A stretch of 42,085 nucleotides of DNA from a virus, in IMG/VR virus record IMGVR_UViG_3300037421_000080, positions 1 to 42,085 of that record; one strand, written 5' to 3'. Positions 1 to 8,668 of this stretch are shown here, piece by piece. Position numbers and translations under genes: made by a program. Each line of letters begins with the position of its first letter. The stretch's first letter is position 1. The notes under the pieces are model-generated. The model saw nothing but the letters and a program-made list of their open reading frames with translations. It ran no database searches and was not told the origin of the DNA.

Positions 1-1
1 C

Positions 2-2149
2 AATCCGATGAGTATAAACGTCCCGCAGGATAAACTAAGCCGGGATCTCCCAGGCATCACCTGGGACCTCCTCCCTTCTCCCTGCAAGTACCGCACCGCC
101 GGCTGGCACTCCTGGACCAACGGCAGTGTCAAGAGCCCCTTCGCCTCTCTCTACACTAGCCTTGGTTGCGAATTCCGGTGTGCGTTCTGTATTTTGGAGG
201 GAACTAAAATAATTGTTAGTAATGGAATCAACAAGAAGATAGAGGACGTAACCAAGGACGACAAACTGGTAGCTTTTGATGTTGAAAAGGATGAATTGGT
301 GGAAACAGAGATCGTTGGATTTAGCTCAAGAAAAGTAGACACGATATATGAAATTGTCTTGGACGATGGGAAAGTGTTGAAACTAACTGGCGAGCACCCT
401 CTTTTTGTTGAAGGTGTGTGGACGGAGGCTAAACGTATTGGAATTGGGCAGAAGATCTTAGTGATGGATCCCAATGATAAAATAGGTCTTCAGAAGAAAT
501 TATACAACCCAATGAAGAATGCCGAAACTGCAAAGAAAGTCGGCAAGGCAATAAAACTTCTGTACAAGAAGGGACTTATGACCAGTCCTCTTTCTGAGCC
601 TGGATTTCAAGCAAAGTATAATTACAGCAAAAATCCAGAAACTAGAGCCAGGATCGTTAAGTTGATATCTGAACGGATGAAAGCCAATAATCCGATGAAA
701 CGCAAACGTGTTAGGGATAAAGTTGCTAAGACCACCAAGGAAAGAATTGCGAATGGGGAAATAGTTCCTTGGATGTGCACAAAAGAAGGGAAACGGGTCA
801 TTTCTGCTATTGCTAGAGAGAAGTGTTTGACTAACAATCCAATGCACAATTTGACTAAGGCCCAGAAGCGAAGATTAGCTCGTCTTCGGTCTGCTCGAAG
901 CCTAGAACTTTGGCAAGATTTGGAATTCTATGGAAAGCAGATGACAAGCGGCAACGCATGGCTATTGCCTAGAGAGAAAAGACATAACTGGTTGGGCGGA
1001 AAGTCGTTTGAGCCCTATTCGATGGAATTCAATAAAAAACTGAAGGCACTCATCAAAAAGAGAGATAAGTATAAATGTCAATTATGTGACAAAAGAAAGT
1101 GTGTTCTACACGTTCATCATATAGACTACGACAAATTTAATTGTGATCCTTGCAATTTGATAACTTTGTGCAACAGTTGTCACACTAAAACTAACTTCAA
1201 ACGGAAGAGTTGGGAAGCATACTTCAAAGGAGTTATGAAGGAGCGTGGTAGTTGTCCTCATTTTGTAGGGATCAAATCCATAAAAAAAATCAGGGGATCC
1301 TTCAAAGTTTACAACTTCCAATGTTCCCCCTACGACAACTTTTTTGCTGGATACATATTGACTCATAACTGTTGTATCTCGGCTCCGTTTGGCGGACCCA
1401 GCTTCCGCTATTGGGAGCCTTCCTTCATCATCAGGCAGTTTGATAAGCTGGCCGAGATGGGCGTCGTCAACGTCAAGATAGCCGACGAGATGTTCGTGCT
1501 CAAGGAAGCCCACTTCATGGAGGTCTGCAAGTTGCTGATCGAACGGAAGCACGGTTTCAACCTCTGGGCCTATTCCCGCGTGGATACTTGCAAGCCCCGC
1601 TATCTGGAGACTCTCAAGAAGGCCGGTGTCAACTGGCTCGGCCTTGGGATCGAGAGCCCTGATCAGATAGTAAGGAAGGACGTGGTGAAGGGGGGATATC
1701 AGGAGGTCAAGATAAGGGATGTGGTAAAGCAGATCCAGGACGCGGGTATCTGCGTGGGAGCTAACTACATCTTTGGGCTCCCGAAGGATACTCATGAGAC
1801 GATGAAGGCGACGCTGGACTTCGCTATGGATCTGAAATCTGAGTACGCCAACTTTTATTGTGTTCAGGGATACCCAGGGAGTGCTCTTTATAAAGAAGCG
1901 AAGGAAAAGGGCTGGAAACTGCCGGATCGCTATGCGGGCTATAGCCAGCACTCTTATTACACACAGAACCTCCCGAGCGAGAAGCTGACCGCCGCCGAGA
2001 TCCTAAAGTTCCGGGACGAGGCGTGGATGAGATACTTCACCGATCCGTCCTATCTGGAGATGCTGGAGAGAAAGTTCGGGAAGGCGACTCGCGAGGATGT
2101 GGAGGGGTCTACGAAGATCAAGCTCAAGAGACGACTGCTGGGAGATTGA
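2..2149 (+). CDS. B12-type radical SAM protein interrupted by an HNH intein; 5' end off the window
   Basis: Radical SAM enzyme. The reading frame is open to the window edge and its first Met (base 8) precedes a stretch (D-x-LPGITWDLLP) that in B12-binding radical SAM proteins follows the cobalamin domain, so an N-terminal domain is probably missing. Counting from that Met, Cys54, Cys58 and the Cys at base 1370 form the CxxxCxxC cluster motif once the 394-residue intein (bases 188-1369) is removed. The rest of the barrel follows: a conserved Glu in GLGIESP and an FGLP turn. The last part is helical and basic. The extein is GC-rich and the intein AT-rich. The substrate is unknown; neighbours suggest glycan or cofactor chemistry. 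The stop codon lies one base before the next start. Family call is secure, function is not. Confidence 0.9.
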   Translation, partial: NPMSINVPQDKLSRDLPGITWDLLPSPCKYRTAGWHSWTNGSVKSPFASLYTSLGCEFRCAFCILEGTKIIVSNGINKKIEDVTKDDKLVAFDVEKDELVETEIVGFSSRKVDTIYEIVLDDGKVLKLTGEHPLFVEGVWTEAKRIGIGQKILVMDPNDKIGLQKKLYNPMKNAETAKKVGKAIKLLYKKGLMTSPLSEPGFQAKYNYSKNPETRARIVKLISERMKANNPMKRKRVRDKVAKTTKERIANGEIVPWMCTKEGKRVISAIAREKCLTNNPMHNLTKAQKRRLARLRSARSLELWQDLEFYGKQMTSGNAWLLPREKRHNWLGGKSFEPYSMEFNKKLKALIKKRDKYKCQLCDKRKCVLHVHHIDYDKFNCDPCNLITLCNSCHTKTNFKRKSWEAYFKGVMKERGSCPHFVGIKSIKKIRGSFKVYNFQCSPYDNFFAGYILTHNCCISAPFGGPSFRYWEPSFIIRQFDKLAEMGVVNVKIADEMFVLKEAHFMEVCKLLIERKHGFNLWAYSRVDTCKPRYLETLKKAGVNWLGLGIESPDQIVRKDVVKGGYQEVKIRDVVKQIQDAGICVGANYIFGLPKDTHETMKATLDFAMDLKSEYANFYCVQGYPGSALYKEAKEKGWKLPDRYAGYSQHSYYTQNLPSEKLTAAEILKFRDEAWMRYFTDPSYLEMLERKFGKATREDVEGSTKIKLKRRLLGD
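188..1369 (+). mobile_element. Intein with NUMOD3-like repeats and HNH endonuclease
   Basis: Intein of 394 residues. Block A starts with Cys (CILEGTKIIV), block B has a T-x-x-HP motif (TGEHPLF), and the C-terminus is THN followed by Cys, so all canonical class 1 splicing residues are visible (Cys1, penultimate His, terminal Asn, +1 Cys). Three NPM-type basic repeats (around bases 508, 691 and 838) look like NUMOD3 DNA-binding motifs. An HNH nuclease with CxxC, HVHHID and LCNSCH lies near bases 1075-1190. The insertion point is directly before the third cluster cysteine of the radical SAM host protein, so that catalytic Cys is also the +1 splicing nucleophile. Confidence 0.92.
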
Positions 2150-2150
2150 A

Positions 2151-2687
2151 ATGAGAGCTGTCATTATCACTGACCAAGGTGTTCAAGACGAGGAGTATAT
2201 TTACCCGTACTATCGTCTGCAAGAGGCGGGGATTCAAACAATCTCAGCAACCAAGAACGGGAAGCCGTGCTGTGGCAAGTACGGCATTCCCGTCAATGTC
2301 GTGGCGTCTACTATGGATCTTAGCGTGGAGGAGTATGATATCGTTATCATTCCCGGCGGGTGGGAAGCCCCGGAGCGGGTGCGACAGGACGAATACGTAA
2401 TGACATTCTTGCGAAGCATGAACTCAATGGGCAAAATCATCGGTGCCATCTGCCACGGCCCCGCCGTCCTCATCTCCGCTGGGATTGTCAAAGGCAAGAC
2501 GATGACCTGTTATAAAGGCATGAAGGATGACCTGATGAATGCGGGGGCGATCTACGTGGATTCAAGCGTGGTGGTACACGGGAACATTGTTACGGCCCCG
2601 CACTATCGGAATTGCCCGGACTTCATGATGGCAGTCCTGGCGACATTCGAGGGTAGGAAGCATCTATCGGAGCTGGTGCTGGCATGA
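2151..2687 (+). CDS. DJ-1/PfpI family protein
   Basis: A 178-residue class I glutamine-amidotransferase-like fold. The nucleophile elbow is seen in GAICHGP (Cys near residue 100), with a preceding IIPGGW strand and the acidic residue near the N-terminus (DEEYIYP) expected for DJ-1/PfpI proteins. Members include stress chaperones, deglycase-like proteins and proteases; which applies is not visible. The start at 2151 lies one base after the radical SAM stop; an upstream in-frame Met at 2097 would overlap that gene and lacks family similarity. The 3' end overlaps the cupin gene by four bases (ATGA), pointing to one transcript with translational coupling. Confidence 0.85.
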   Translation: MRAVIITDQGVQDEEYIYPYYRLQEAGIQTISATKNGKPCCGKYGIPVNVVASTMDLSVEEYDIVIIPGGWEAPERVRQDEYVMTFLRSMNSMGKIIGAICHGPAVLISAGIVKGKTMTCYKGMKDDLMNAGAIYVDSSVVVHGNIVTAPHYRNCPDFMMAVLATFEGRKHLSELVLA

Positions 2688-3316
2688 AATCCGTCACAAT
2701 CCAAAAGCCCTGGGGCTCCGAGTATCTGCTCTACCAGAACGAGCATCTGGGGATATGGCACCTCAAAATCAATCCCGGTGCTCAGACTTCCTTTCATTGC
2801 CACCCCAACAAGAAGACGGGGTTCATGGTGATGGATGGGACGGCTATAGTGTCCTTTATGAATGGGACTCGCGTGTTGCACCCCGGCGAGAAGGTTATGA
2901 TCCATAAAGGGGTGTTTCATTCTACCGCAGCGTACAATGCGGCGAAGCCTGGCGCTGTTGGAGTGGAATTGCTGGAGGTGGAGTCCCCCAACGACAAGGA
3001 CGACATTGTGCGGCTGGAGGATATTTATGGACGTGTGGATAGCCCCTTCATTGACAACAAACAATTGGAAGAACAGCCAAGTTTGGGATTAGTCTCCAAG
3101 ATTGGCAAGTGTACCCTGACCTACTGGCATTACGATAAATACAAACAGGTTCAGAATAGGCATCCGTCCAACCTGCTGATCCTCGAAGGCACGATGAGTT
3201 ACAAGGGCCGGATCATCTCCACGCCGGGCGACGTGCTGGACGACGTATCCTTTGGTCGTTTGGCATCTAGGTTCGACTGCACCCCGATGGAGCTTCTGGA
3301 GATAAGAGTAGGTTAG
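2684..3316 (+). CDS. Cupin-domain protein, sugar-isomerase-like
   Basis: A 210-residue protein with a cupin barrel in its first half. The first metal-binding motif is FHCHPNKKTGFMVMDG (two His plus a downstream acidic or polar residue) and the second is HKGVFHS. The N-terminus (QKPWGSEYL) closely resembles type II mannose-6-phosphate isomerase and related sugar cupins, where the same PWG motif opens the cupin domain. A second weaker barrel is possible (ILEGTMSYKG). The likely role is isomerisation or epimerisation of a phosphorylated or nucleotide sugar, in line with the glycan genes downstream; no direct evidence for substrate. Starts inside the DJ-1 gene stop (4-base overlap). Confidence 0.8.
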   Translation: MKSVTIQKPWGSEYLLYQNEHLGIWHLKINPGAQTSFHCHPNKKTGFMVMDGTAIVSFMNGTRVLHPGEKVMIHKGVFHSTAAYNAAKPGAVGVELLEVESPNDKDDIVRLEDIYGRVDSPFIDNKQLEEQPSLGLVSKIGKCTLTYWHYDKYKQVQNRHPSNLLILEGTMSYKGRIISTPGDVLDDVSFGRLASRFDCTPMELLEIRVG

Positions 3317-3332
3317 ATGTGGAATTAAGCGC

Positions 3333-3662
3333 ATGGGCCTTCAACCAAACTATGAACCGATGACCATTAAAGAGCTCATCAGGCACGATCGGTGCCGTCC
3401 ATTCATACATGGACGAATACTTAGTATTCAAGGCTTACTAGAGCATACGCTTAAAAGCTGGTCGAGCAATGGTCGTCTGTTCAAATGGATTGAATCTGAG
3501 TGCAAGTTCAATGCTTGGCATTGTTGGTCCACCAAGTTGTCTACTGATGTAATGCTTTTGTTTGGACACTCCCCGTTTCAGGATAATGCAGACTTCGGTG
3601 GATGCAACCAATATTTTTGGATTTCCGTGGATGCGTTCAGGAGCATCTTTAGAGAGATATAG
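3333..3662 (+). CDS. Small hypothetical protein
   Basis: A 109-residue protein that I do not recognise. It is rich in Trp, His, Cys and Phe and has no signal peptide or clear motif. The start could be 3333 or the in-frame ATG at 3360; neither has a good ribosome-binding site. Base use is more AT-rich than its neighbours. It fills an otherwise empty gap, and its stop lies one base before a TTG that is the best start for the E1 alpha gene, which is why I keep it. It could also be a decayed fragment. Confidence 0.45.
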   Translation: MGLQPNYEPMTIKELIRHDRCRPFIHGRILSIQGLLEHTLKSWSSNGRLFKWIESECKFNAWHCWSTKLSTDVMLLFGHSPFQDNADFGGCNQYFWISVDAFRSIFREI

Positions 3663-3663
3663 T

Positions 3664-4512
3664 TTGAACGATGACCAACTGAGAAAGGTATTCGAGCTGA
3701 CCTGCCGATGTCGCTACTTCGAGCTGGGGGCAGCCCAGGCCATTCGCGACAAGCGGATCAAGATTCCTACCTACCTCTCTGTGGGGCAGGAGCACATAGC
3801 GGCTACGCTTGCTGTCGCCCTGGAGGGATGGCCTGTATTCGCCCAGCATCGCTGCCATTCCTACTTTCTTTCTTGGGGAGGATCTCCAGAGCTGTTAGCG
3901 AAGGAACTGCTGGGTCGGGGCGATGGGTGCAACGGCGGGATGGGAGGCTCAGCGTCCATCAGCATCCCCGGCCGCATGTTCGGTCACTCCGGCCTTCTGG
4001 GCGACCAAGTGCCTATCGGGGTCGGCTACGCCTTCGCTAGCGGGAAGCCGACTCTGGTCGTATGCGGAGATGCGGCTGTTGAGGAGGACTATGTGCTGGG
4101 GGCTCTGGGGTTCGCAGCGACTCACAAGGCTCCGGTGCTTATCGTGGTGGAGGACAACGGGCTCTCCATCCTGACGGACAAGAAGATGAGGCGGTCGTGG
4201 GACGTAGTTAGCGTGGCCGAGAGTTTTGGGATCGGTGCCGATGATTTGCCGGACGATCCAGAAATGATCTATGATGCAGTCGATTCCTTTAAGGATTACT
4301 TGCCTCAGTTGTTAAACATTTACACCCACCGTCATCTTTGGCATCAGGGGGCGGGGAAGGACAATGAGCCGCCCTACGATCGGCTGGAGGAGATGAGGAA
4401 GCAAACGCCTCCAGGATCTCTTTATTGGATAGAGCAACCTATTCAGGGCAAAATGAACAAACTATGGGGTCACTTGCTAACACAATCCGATCTACAACCC
4501 GCCAGCACTTGA
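3664..4512 (+). CDS. TPP-dependent dehydrogenase E1 alpha subunit-like
   Basis: Alpha subunit of a pyruvate/2-oxo-acid dehydrogenase E1 type enzyme. The start region (NDDQLRKVFELTCRCRYFE) matches the usual opening helix. Then come SVGQEH, an RCHSYFLSWG stretch, GGMGGSASI and the thiamine diphosphate motif, here GDA followed about 25 residues later by EDNG instead of GDG...N. I chose the TTG at 3664 because family similarity begins there and the upstream gene stops one base earlier; ATGs at 3631 and 3562 are alternatives. It overlaps the beta subunit gene by about 48 bases. Such alpha/beta pairs without an E2 occur in sugar and polyketide pathways, which fits this locus. The substrate is unknown. 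Confidence 0.8.
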   Translation: MNDDQLRKVFELTCRCRYFELGAAQAIRDKRIKIPTYLSVGQEHIAATLAVALEGWPVFAQHRCHSYFLSWGGSPELLAKELLGRGDGCNGGMGGSASISIPGRMFGHSGLLGDQVPIGVGYAFASGKPTLVVCGDAAVEEDYVLGALGFAATHKAPVLIVVEDNGLSILTDKKMRRSWDVVSVAESFGIGADDLPDDPEMIYDAVDSFKDYLPQLLNIYTHRHLWHQGAGKDNEPPYDRLEEMRKQTPPGSLYWIEQPIQGKMNKLWGHLLTQSDLQPAST

Positions 4513-5204
4513 TGTCTGGGGGTTCTCTCTACGCCCAGAACGTCACCGCCGTGGGTTGGGTGGGGAACACCGTCCCCAGCGACCTTCCAGGTAACAAAGG
4601 CATCGTGGAGCTGCCTACTTCCGACTGCTCTAACCCTGGCATCGTGGTGGGGGCAGCCCTTGCCGGCCAGCGTCCCATCTACATCATTCGCTACCAAGGC
4701 TTCCTCTGGTACAATCTAGCTACCTTGGTCAACTACGCCGCCAAGAGCAAGGAGATGTGGAAGACGCCATGCCCCATCTTCATCCGTGCTCTGGCGATGG
4801 AGGGCGGGATGGGGCCGGTTGCCGGGAACCTGCACCACTCGATGGCGATGCGGATGCCGGGAATCAAGGTGGCTGCCCCCATGACTCCGGGAGAGTGGAA
4901 GCAAGTGTGGGACGAGTTCATGGTGGGGGACGACCCGGTTCTTTGCAGCGAGAGCCGCCTGAGCTTTGGGATTGACTACGAGATGGGGGGTGAATATGTG
5001 CCAGGGGCCAAGGTGACGATTTTTGCTATTGGGACGGCTAGGTTGAGTACGGAGCGGAATTGCCATCTCGATGTGCCTTGCAACTTATTTGAAGTAGTAT
5101 GGCTAAAGCCCAGCAGGTTTCCGGATGGAGCTATTCGCTCGTTGAAAGGAAGCGAGTTCGGCGTCGTAGTGGATGGCGACTATGAGACCTGCGGGGCGTC
5201 CTGA
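4464..5204 (+). CDS. TPP-dependent dehydrogenase E1 beta subunit-like, ended early by in-frame TGA
   Basis: Transketolase-like beta subunit, partner of the preceding alpha subunit. Visible blocks are VELPTSDC, GAALAGQRPIYIIRYQGF, NYAAKSKEMW, HHSMAMRMPGIKVAAPMTP and PVLCSESRLSFG. The Glu expected near the cofactor in the first block appears replaced (Asp in TSD), so activity is uncertain. The frame stops at the TGA at 5202-5204 in the middle of the C-terminal domain (after ETCGAS), yet the same frame continues with family-like sequence to 5366. Start: ATG 4464 fits the family; a Met at 4425 is further into the alpha gene. Read it as truncated, readthrough, or a sequencing error. Confidence 0.72.
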   Translation: MGSLANTIRSTTRQHLMSGGSLYAQNVTAVGWVGNTVPSDLPGNKGIVELPTSDCSNPGIVVGAALAGQRPIYIIRYQGFLWYNLATLVNYAAKSKEMWKTPCPIFIRALAMEGGMGPVAGNLHHSMAMRMPGIKVAAPMTPGEWKQVWDEFMVGDDPVLCSESRLSFGIDYEMGGEYVPGAKVTIFAIGTARLSTERNCHLDVPCNLFEVVWLKPSRFPDGAIRSLKGSEFGVVVDGDYETCGAS

Positions 5205-5366
5205 TCGTTGGCCTACGAGCTGATGCACCTGTCGGGCAAGCCGGTCTACGCCTTCGGGCTGGGGGGCCGGACGGCGGGGTTCTCGGAGGATATGGATAAC
5301 AAGACACCTTCTGCCAAAAGGATCGTGGAGTTCGTTCGCTCCTGCACGAAGGAAAACCATTTATGA
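5205..5366 (+). pseudogene. C-terminal remainder of the E1 beta gene after the TGA
   Basis: In frame with the E1 beta gene, 53 codons follow the TGA and read as the last part of a transketolase C-terminal domain (SLAYELMHLSGKPVYAFGL, then a short helical tail). The real stop (5364-5366) overlaps the next start codon as ATGA, the same coupling used elsewhere here. So the original gene ran to 5366 and the TGA is either recent or read through. No good ribosome-binding site starts this piece separately. Confidence 0.65.
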
Positions 5367-6121
5367 GTTTGGCAATATTTATTTCCTATTGTGGGGACCA
5401 TCTGAAGGCCGTTGCCCCATACGGATTTGAAGCGGCATCCGGATCAACTCCAGGCAGTGCATATCTGCCAGCTTCTTTGCACGCCAGGATGCTGGAGGAC
5501 ACGGTAAAATATCTGTATACCGATTGCACTTGCACCTCCGTGAATGCCGCGACATTTATTTGTGCATCGAGGTTCCGGGGGTTTGATGTGGAGGATCCAG
5601 GAGAGAGAAAGCGCCTATGGGAAATATCCCGCTTTGCCAGGTTCGTCACGACTTCCAAAATGCTCAATCATACGGATGGGGCTTGCTGGGCAATTGGTAT
5701 GGCTATTGAGGCAGCATCAGAGCTAGGGTTTGAGCGCATGATCTTCACAGCGGAGGATGTCATTCTTCCCAGAGGACTTGTTGCAAAGGTGGCGGAGCAT
5801 TTACTGTCATCTGATTATTGCGGCACTATCTGGGGAAACTCCAAGGAGAATTTGAATGCTCAAGTTTTCGGCTGTCGGGTAGAGCCATTTGCAAAGCTGT
5901 TTCCTGCCTATAAGAATACCAGCCTAGCGCAGGATGACGAAGGGGTTCCTATAATCGACGTGGAAGTGTGCCTGCGAAGACTGGTCAGGGAGAACAGGCT
6001 GCGGGAGAGGCTGATGGATGCTCCGTGCTATATGCACACACACAACCCCCAGGACCACCACAGAATAATACGTCACCAGCTGGGGGCTGGGGCCTGCCAG
6101 TTGCTAAGGATTGAGGAATGA
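5363..6121 (+). CDS. Glycosyltransferase-like hypothetical protein
   Basis: A 252-residue soluble protein. The middle (GACWAIGMAIEAASELGFERMIF followed by TAEDVILPRG) is arranged like a GT-A glycosyltransferase core, where a helix leads to a strand ending in an acidic metal-binding motif; here the acidic pair is ED. This is pattern-level similarity, not a firm family assignment. A late DAPCYMHTHNPQDHH stretch is His-rich and could bind metal. The gene starts on the last base of the E1 beta frame and ends with a 4-base overlap into the methyltransferase gene, so it belongs to the same operon and probably the same glycan pathway. Confidence 0.5.
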   Translation: MSLAIFISYCGDHLKAVAPYGFEAASGSTPGSAYLPASLHARMLEDTVKYLYTDCTCTSVNAATFICASRFRGFDVEDPGERKRLWEISRFARFVTTSKMLNHTDGACWAIGMAIEAASELGFERMIFTAEDVILPRGLVAKVAEHLLSSDYCGTIWGNSKENLNAQVFGCRVEPFAKLFPAYKNTSLAQDDEGVPIIDVEVCLRRLVRENRLRERLMDAPCYMHTHNPQDHHRIIRHQLGAGACQLLRIEE

Positions 6122-6810
6122 CTACCGCTGAGTACGTCGATCTGTTTAGGGATTGCCAGAAGGAGGATCTTCGCGAGCGGGACTATCTGCATCTCCTCCT
6201 CTCTCGCATGAGCTTCAACACATGGAGCAATGCTCATCCATCGGGGCAGGACGATCCCATTATAGAGGAGCATGGTCTATGCATGTCGCAGTACCCTTCC
6301 CAGTTTGCATCATATCTGCTCCATGTGCTTGGACTCGATCTTCCTATCAAGACTTACATCGAGTTGGGTGTGGATAAAGGAGGATCGTTCGTCGCCACGG
6401 TGGAGTTTTTCAGGCATTTTAACGGAGAGATACGAGCGACTGGAGTAGACCCATTAGGGATTCATCCGAACTTGGTGGAATATGGTCATCTACAGAGATT
6501 CACCTATGTTCAGCGATCCTCCACGGATCCAGAGTTCAAGAGATCCCTCTCGAATCAAAAGTTTGACCTATGCTTCATCGACGCTGTCCACGACTATGCG
6601 AGCGTATCCCACGACTTCGGTTTGATGGCCGACTATGCTCGAATCATTGCCTTCCACGATGTATGCGGCCCTGTGACCCCAGGCTCTTGCCAGCTGTGGT
6701 CTGAGATCAAGAGCAAATTCCCGATACGGTGCCATGAATGCGTTGAGCAATACTACTCGCACACCAAACGCTTTGGCATCGGTGTTTTTGTGAACGACTA
6801 TCGGCTGTGA
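6118..6810 (+). CDS. Class I SAM-dependent methyltransferase
   Basis: A 230-residue protein with the Rossmann methyltransferase order: motif I as YIELGVDKGGSF, a second strand ending in GVDPLG, a FDLCFIDAVHDY block (post-motif acidic residue plus His-Asp-Tyr), and IAFHDV. This layout matches the Methyltransf_24 / cephalosporin-hydroxylase-like group common in sugar-modification clusters. The N-terminal ~70 residues are helical and not recognised. The acceptor is unknown. It starts on the stop of the previous gene (ATGA) and is followed by a 13-base gap with AAGGAG before the second radical SAM gene. Confidence 0.75.
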   Translation: MTTAEYVDLFRDCQKEDLRERDYLHLLLSRMSFNTWSNAHPSGQDDPIIEEHGLCMSQYPSQFASYLLHVLGLDLPIKTYIELGVDKGGSFVATVEFFRHFNGEIRATGVDPLGIHPNLVEYGHLQRFTYVQRSSTDPEFKRSLSNQKFDLCFIDAVHDYASVSHDFGLMADYARIIAFHDVCGPVTPGSCQLWSEIKSKFPIRCHECVEQYYSHTKRFGIGVFVNDYRL

Positions 6811-6823
6811 AAGGAGCCTCGGC

Positions 6824-8668
6824 ATGGTTGAGCTAGCCGTAGTCAAATCCCAGAAGCACTACAACCACGTCTACGAGGCGAACGAGGCGACGGACGAGAT
6901 TCTGTCTGCCCTGACCCGCAAGATCGAGAAGGTATTCGGCGGCCGTCCCTGCAAGCGGATCTTGATGGTCCAGTGCCCGCAGATCAAGCAGGAGATATTC
7001 CATTGGGAGAACGCACGCCTCCGCCGCTACCCCTGCTTCCCGCCCTACGGTCCCGGCCTCCTCGTCCGAGTGCTGGAGCAGAACGGATACATTGCCGATC
7101 TAATCAACCTAGACTACGAGGTGATCGACCATGCCCATCGGACCCCCTGCGAGTATTTCCAGTACGATGTCTGGAAGCCGATACTTTCCACCGCTATCCA
7201 AAGCTTCAAGCCGCATCTGATCGGTGTCAGTTGCATGTTCAACAACAGCCACTCCGGGCTCAAGGACGTGGTCTCTTTCGCAAAGACATGCTTCCCCAAC
7301 ATCCCCGTTGTGGCAGGGGGCGTTCACATATCCCTGACCACGGACCAGGTTCTGGAGGACATCCCCCAGCTCGACTTCGCCATGCTTTACGAGAGCGACC
7401 AGAGCTTCATCAACTTTCTCGATGTCGTGAATGGTAAGCGATGCCCCGAGGAGTTGGCTCAGATCGCCACGGTTGATGATGACAGGATTATCAAACTGAC
7501 CAAGCGCCTTCTACCAGAAGATCTCCCCTACTCGCCCGATTACAAGGAACTGCCGATAGCGAAGTACGCCTCCGTGGGCAAGATCGGGGCCTACACCTTC
7601 CTGCGGCCCGAGGGCACTCCTGCCGCTACAGTCCTCTCCGCTCGTGGCTGCCGCGCCAAGTGCAGCTTCTGCTCCGTCCGCAGTGTATACGGGCCGGGTG
7701 TCCGGGTGCGGGACTATGTCGAAGTAGTGGACGAGGTGGAGCGGCTCCACAAGGTCTACGGCATCAAGCACATCATGTGGCTAGACGATGACCTGTTCTA
7801 CAACGCCCGGCGGGCTGTGGAGATGTTCGAGGAGCTAGCCTCCAGGAAGTTGAGGATCACATGGGACGCTTCTAACGGCATCATCGCCGCTGCGTTGACG
7901 GAGAGGCTGCTGAAAGCGTGCGAGGATTCCGGGTGCATCGGATTCAATTTGGGTATCGAGTCGGGCAACCCCCAGATGCTTCTGGAGATGAAGAAGCCGG
8001 GTACGGTTGAGACGTTCCGGCGAGCGGCAAAGTTGCTGGAGAAGGCTCCGTCCATTTTTGTGAAGGGATTCCTCGTTATCGGCTTCCCCAACGAGACCCT
8101 CCAGATGATGCAGGATACGATCAATCTATGCCTGGAGCTGGGATTGGATTGGTATCCAATCCAGATTTTGACCCCCATGCCGGGGACGCCCGTGTTCCAA
8201 TTGATGCAGGACCAAGGCATTCTGGGAGACATCCCCACCACGGTGCTAGGGAAGGCACGTTCGTTCACGGTCGGGGCCACGGGCAGTCTCGGTATGCGGG
8301 AGCGGGCTGAGAAGGAGCAGGCCAGGGACTTCAAGAACATCTTCTCCGGCGACCTGTCCCGCATCCCGGATAGATCCGAAATGGAAGACATCTACTTCGC
8401 GATGGACCATGAGATCAACTACAAGTCGATCCTGACCACGACAGACAAGGCGAGGCTCATCAAGAAGCAGCTGATGCTTGAAGAGATCTGCAACAAGATG
8501 ACAAGAGAGAATGCCCTGGGCACGCTGTACTTGGCGGAGGCCGTGCGGAGGCTGGGACATAATAAAAGAGCGGATGAATTGAATCGCCTGGCGAAGCAGT
8601 ACCGAGATGAGTCCGCCTTCTGGCAGAAGCGGTTCGATGTCCTTGGATTGGATGGGTTGCTGAAATGA
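6824..8668 (+). CDS. Cobalamin-binding radical SAM protein
   Basis: A 614-residue two-domain enzyme. Residues ~40-210 look like a B12-binding Rossmann domain (PPYGPGLLVRVLEQNG, GVSCMFNNSHSGL, VAGGVHIS). Residues ~265-480 are the radical SAM barrel with RGCRAKCSFCSV (CxxxCxxC), a WLDDDLF block and GIESGNPQM. The C-terminal ~100 residues are helical and unassigned. Such enzymes perform methylations or rearrangements at unactivated carbons in lipid, sugar or antibiotic pathways; the substrate cannot be read from sequence. A good AAGGAG site precedes the ATG, and the end overlaps the next gene by four bases. It differs from the first radical SAM gene in lacking an intein. Confidence 0.88.
   Translation: MVELAVVKSQKHYNHVYEANEATDEILSALTRKIEKVFGGRPCKRILMVQCPQIKQEIFHWENARLRRYPCFPPYGPGLLVRVLEQNGYIADLINLDYEVIDHAHRTPCEYFQYDVWKPILSTAIQSFKPHLIGVSCMFNNSHSGLKDVVSFAKTCFPNIPVVAGGVHISLTTDQVLEDIPQLDFAMLYESDQSFINFLDVVNGKRCPEELAQIATVDDDRIIKLTKRLLPEDLPYSPDYKELPIAKYASVGKIGAYTFLRPEGTPAATVLSARGCRAKCSFCSVRSVYGPGVRVRDYVEVVDEVERLHKVYGIKHIMWLDDDLFYNARRAVEMFEELASRKLRITWDASNGIIAAALTERLLKACEDSGCIGFNLGIESGNPQMLLEMKKPGTVETFRRAAKLLEKAPSIFVKGFLVIGFPNETLQMMQDTINLCLELGLDWYPIQILTPMPGTPVFQLMQDQGILGDIPTTVLGKARSFTVGATGSLGMRERAEKEQARDFKNIFSGDLSRIPDRSEMEDIYFAMDHEINYKSILTTTDKARLIKKQLMLEEICNKMTRENALGTLYLAEAVRRLGHNKRADELNRLAKQYRDESAFWQKRFDVLGLDGLLK

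Noticed and set aside
5202-5204. Selenocysteine reading of the in-frame TGA
   Set aside because: E1 beta proteins are not known selenoproteins and no convincing SECIS-like hairpin is visible just after the codon.
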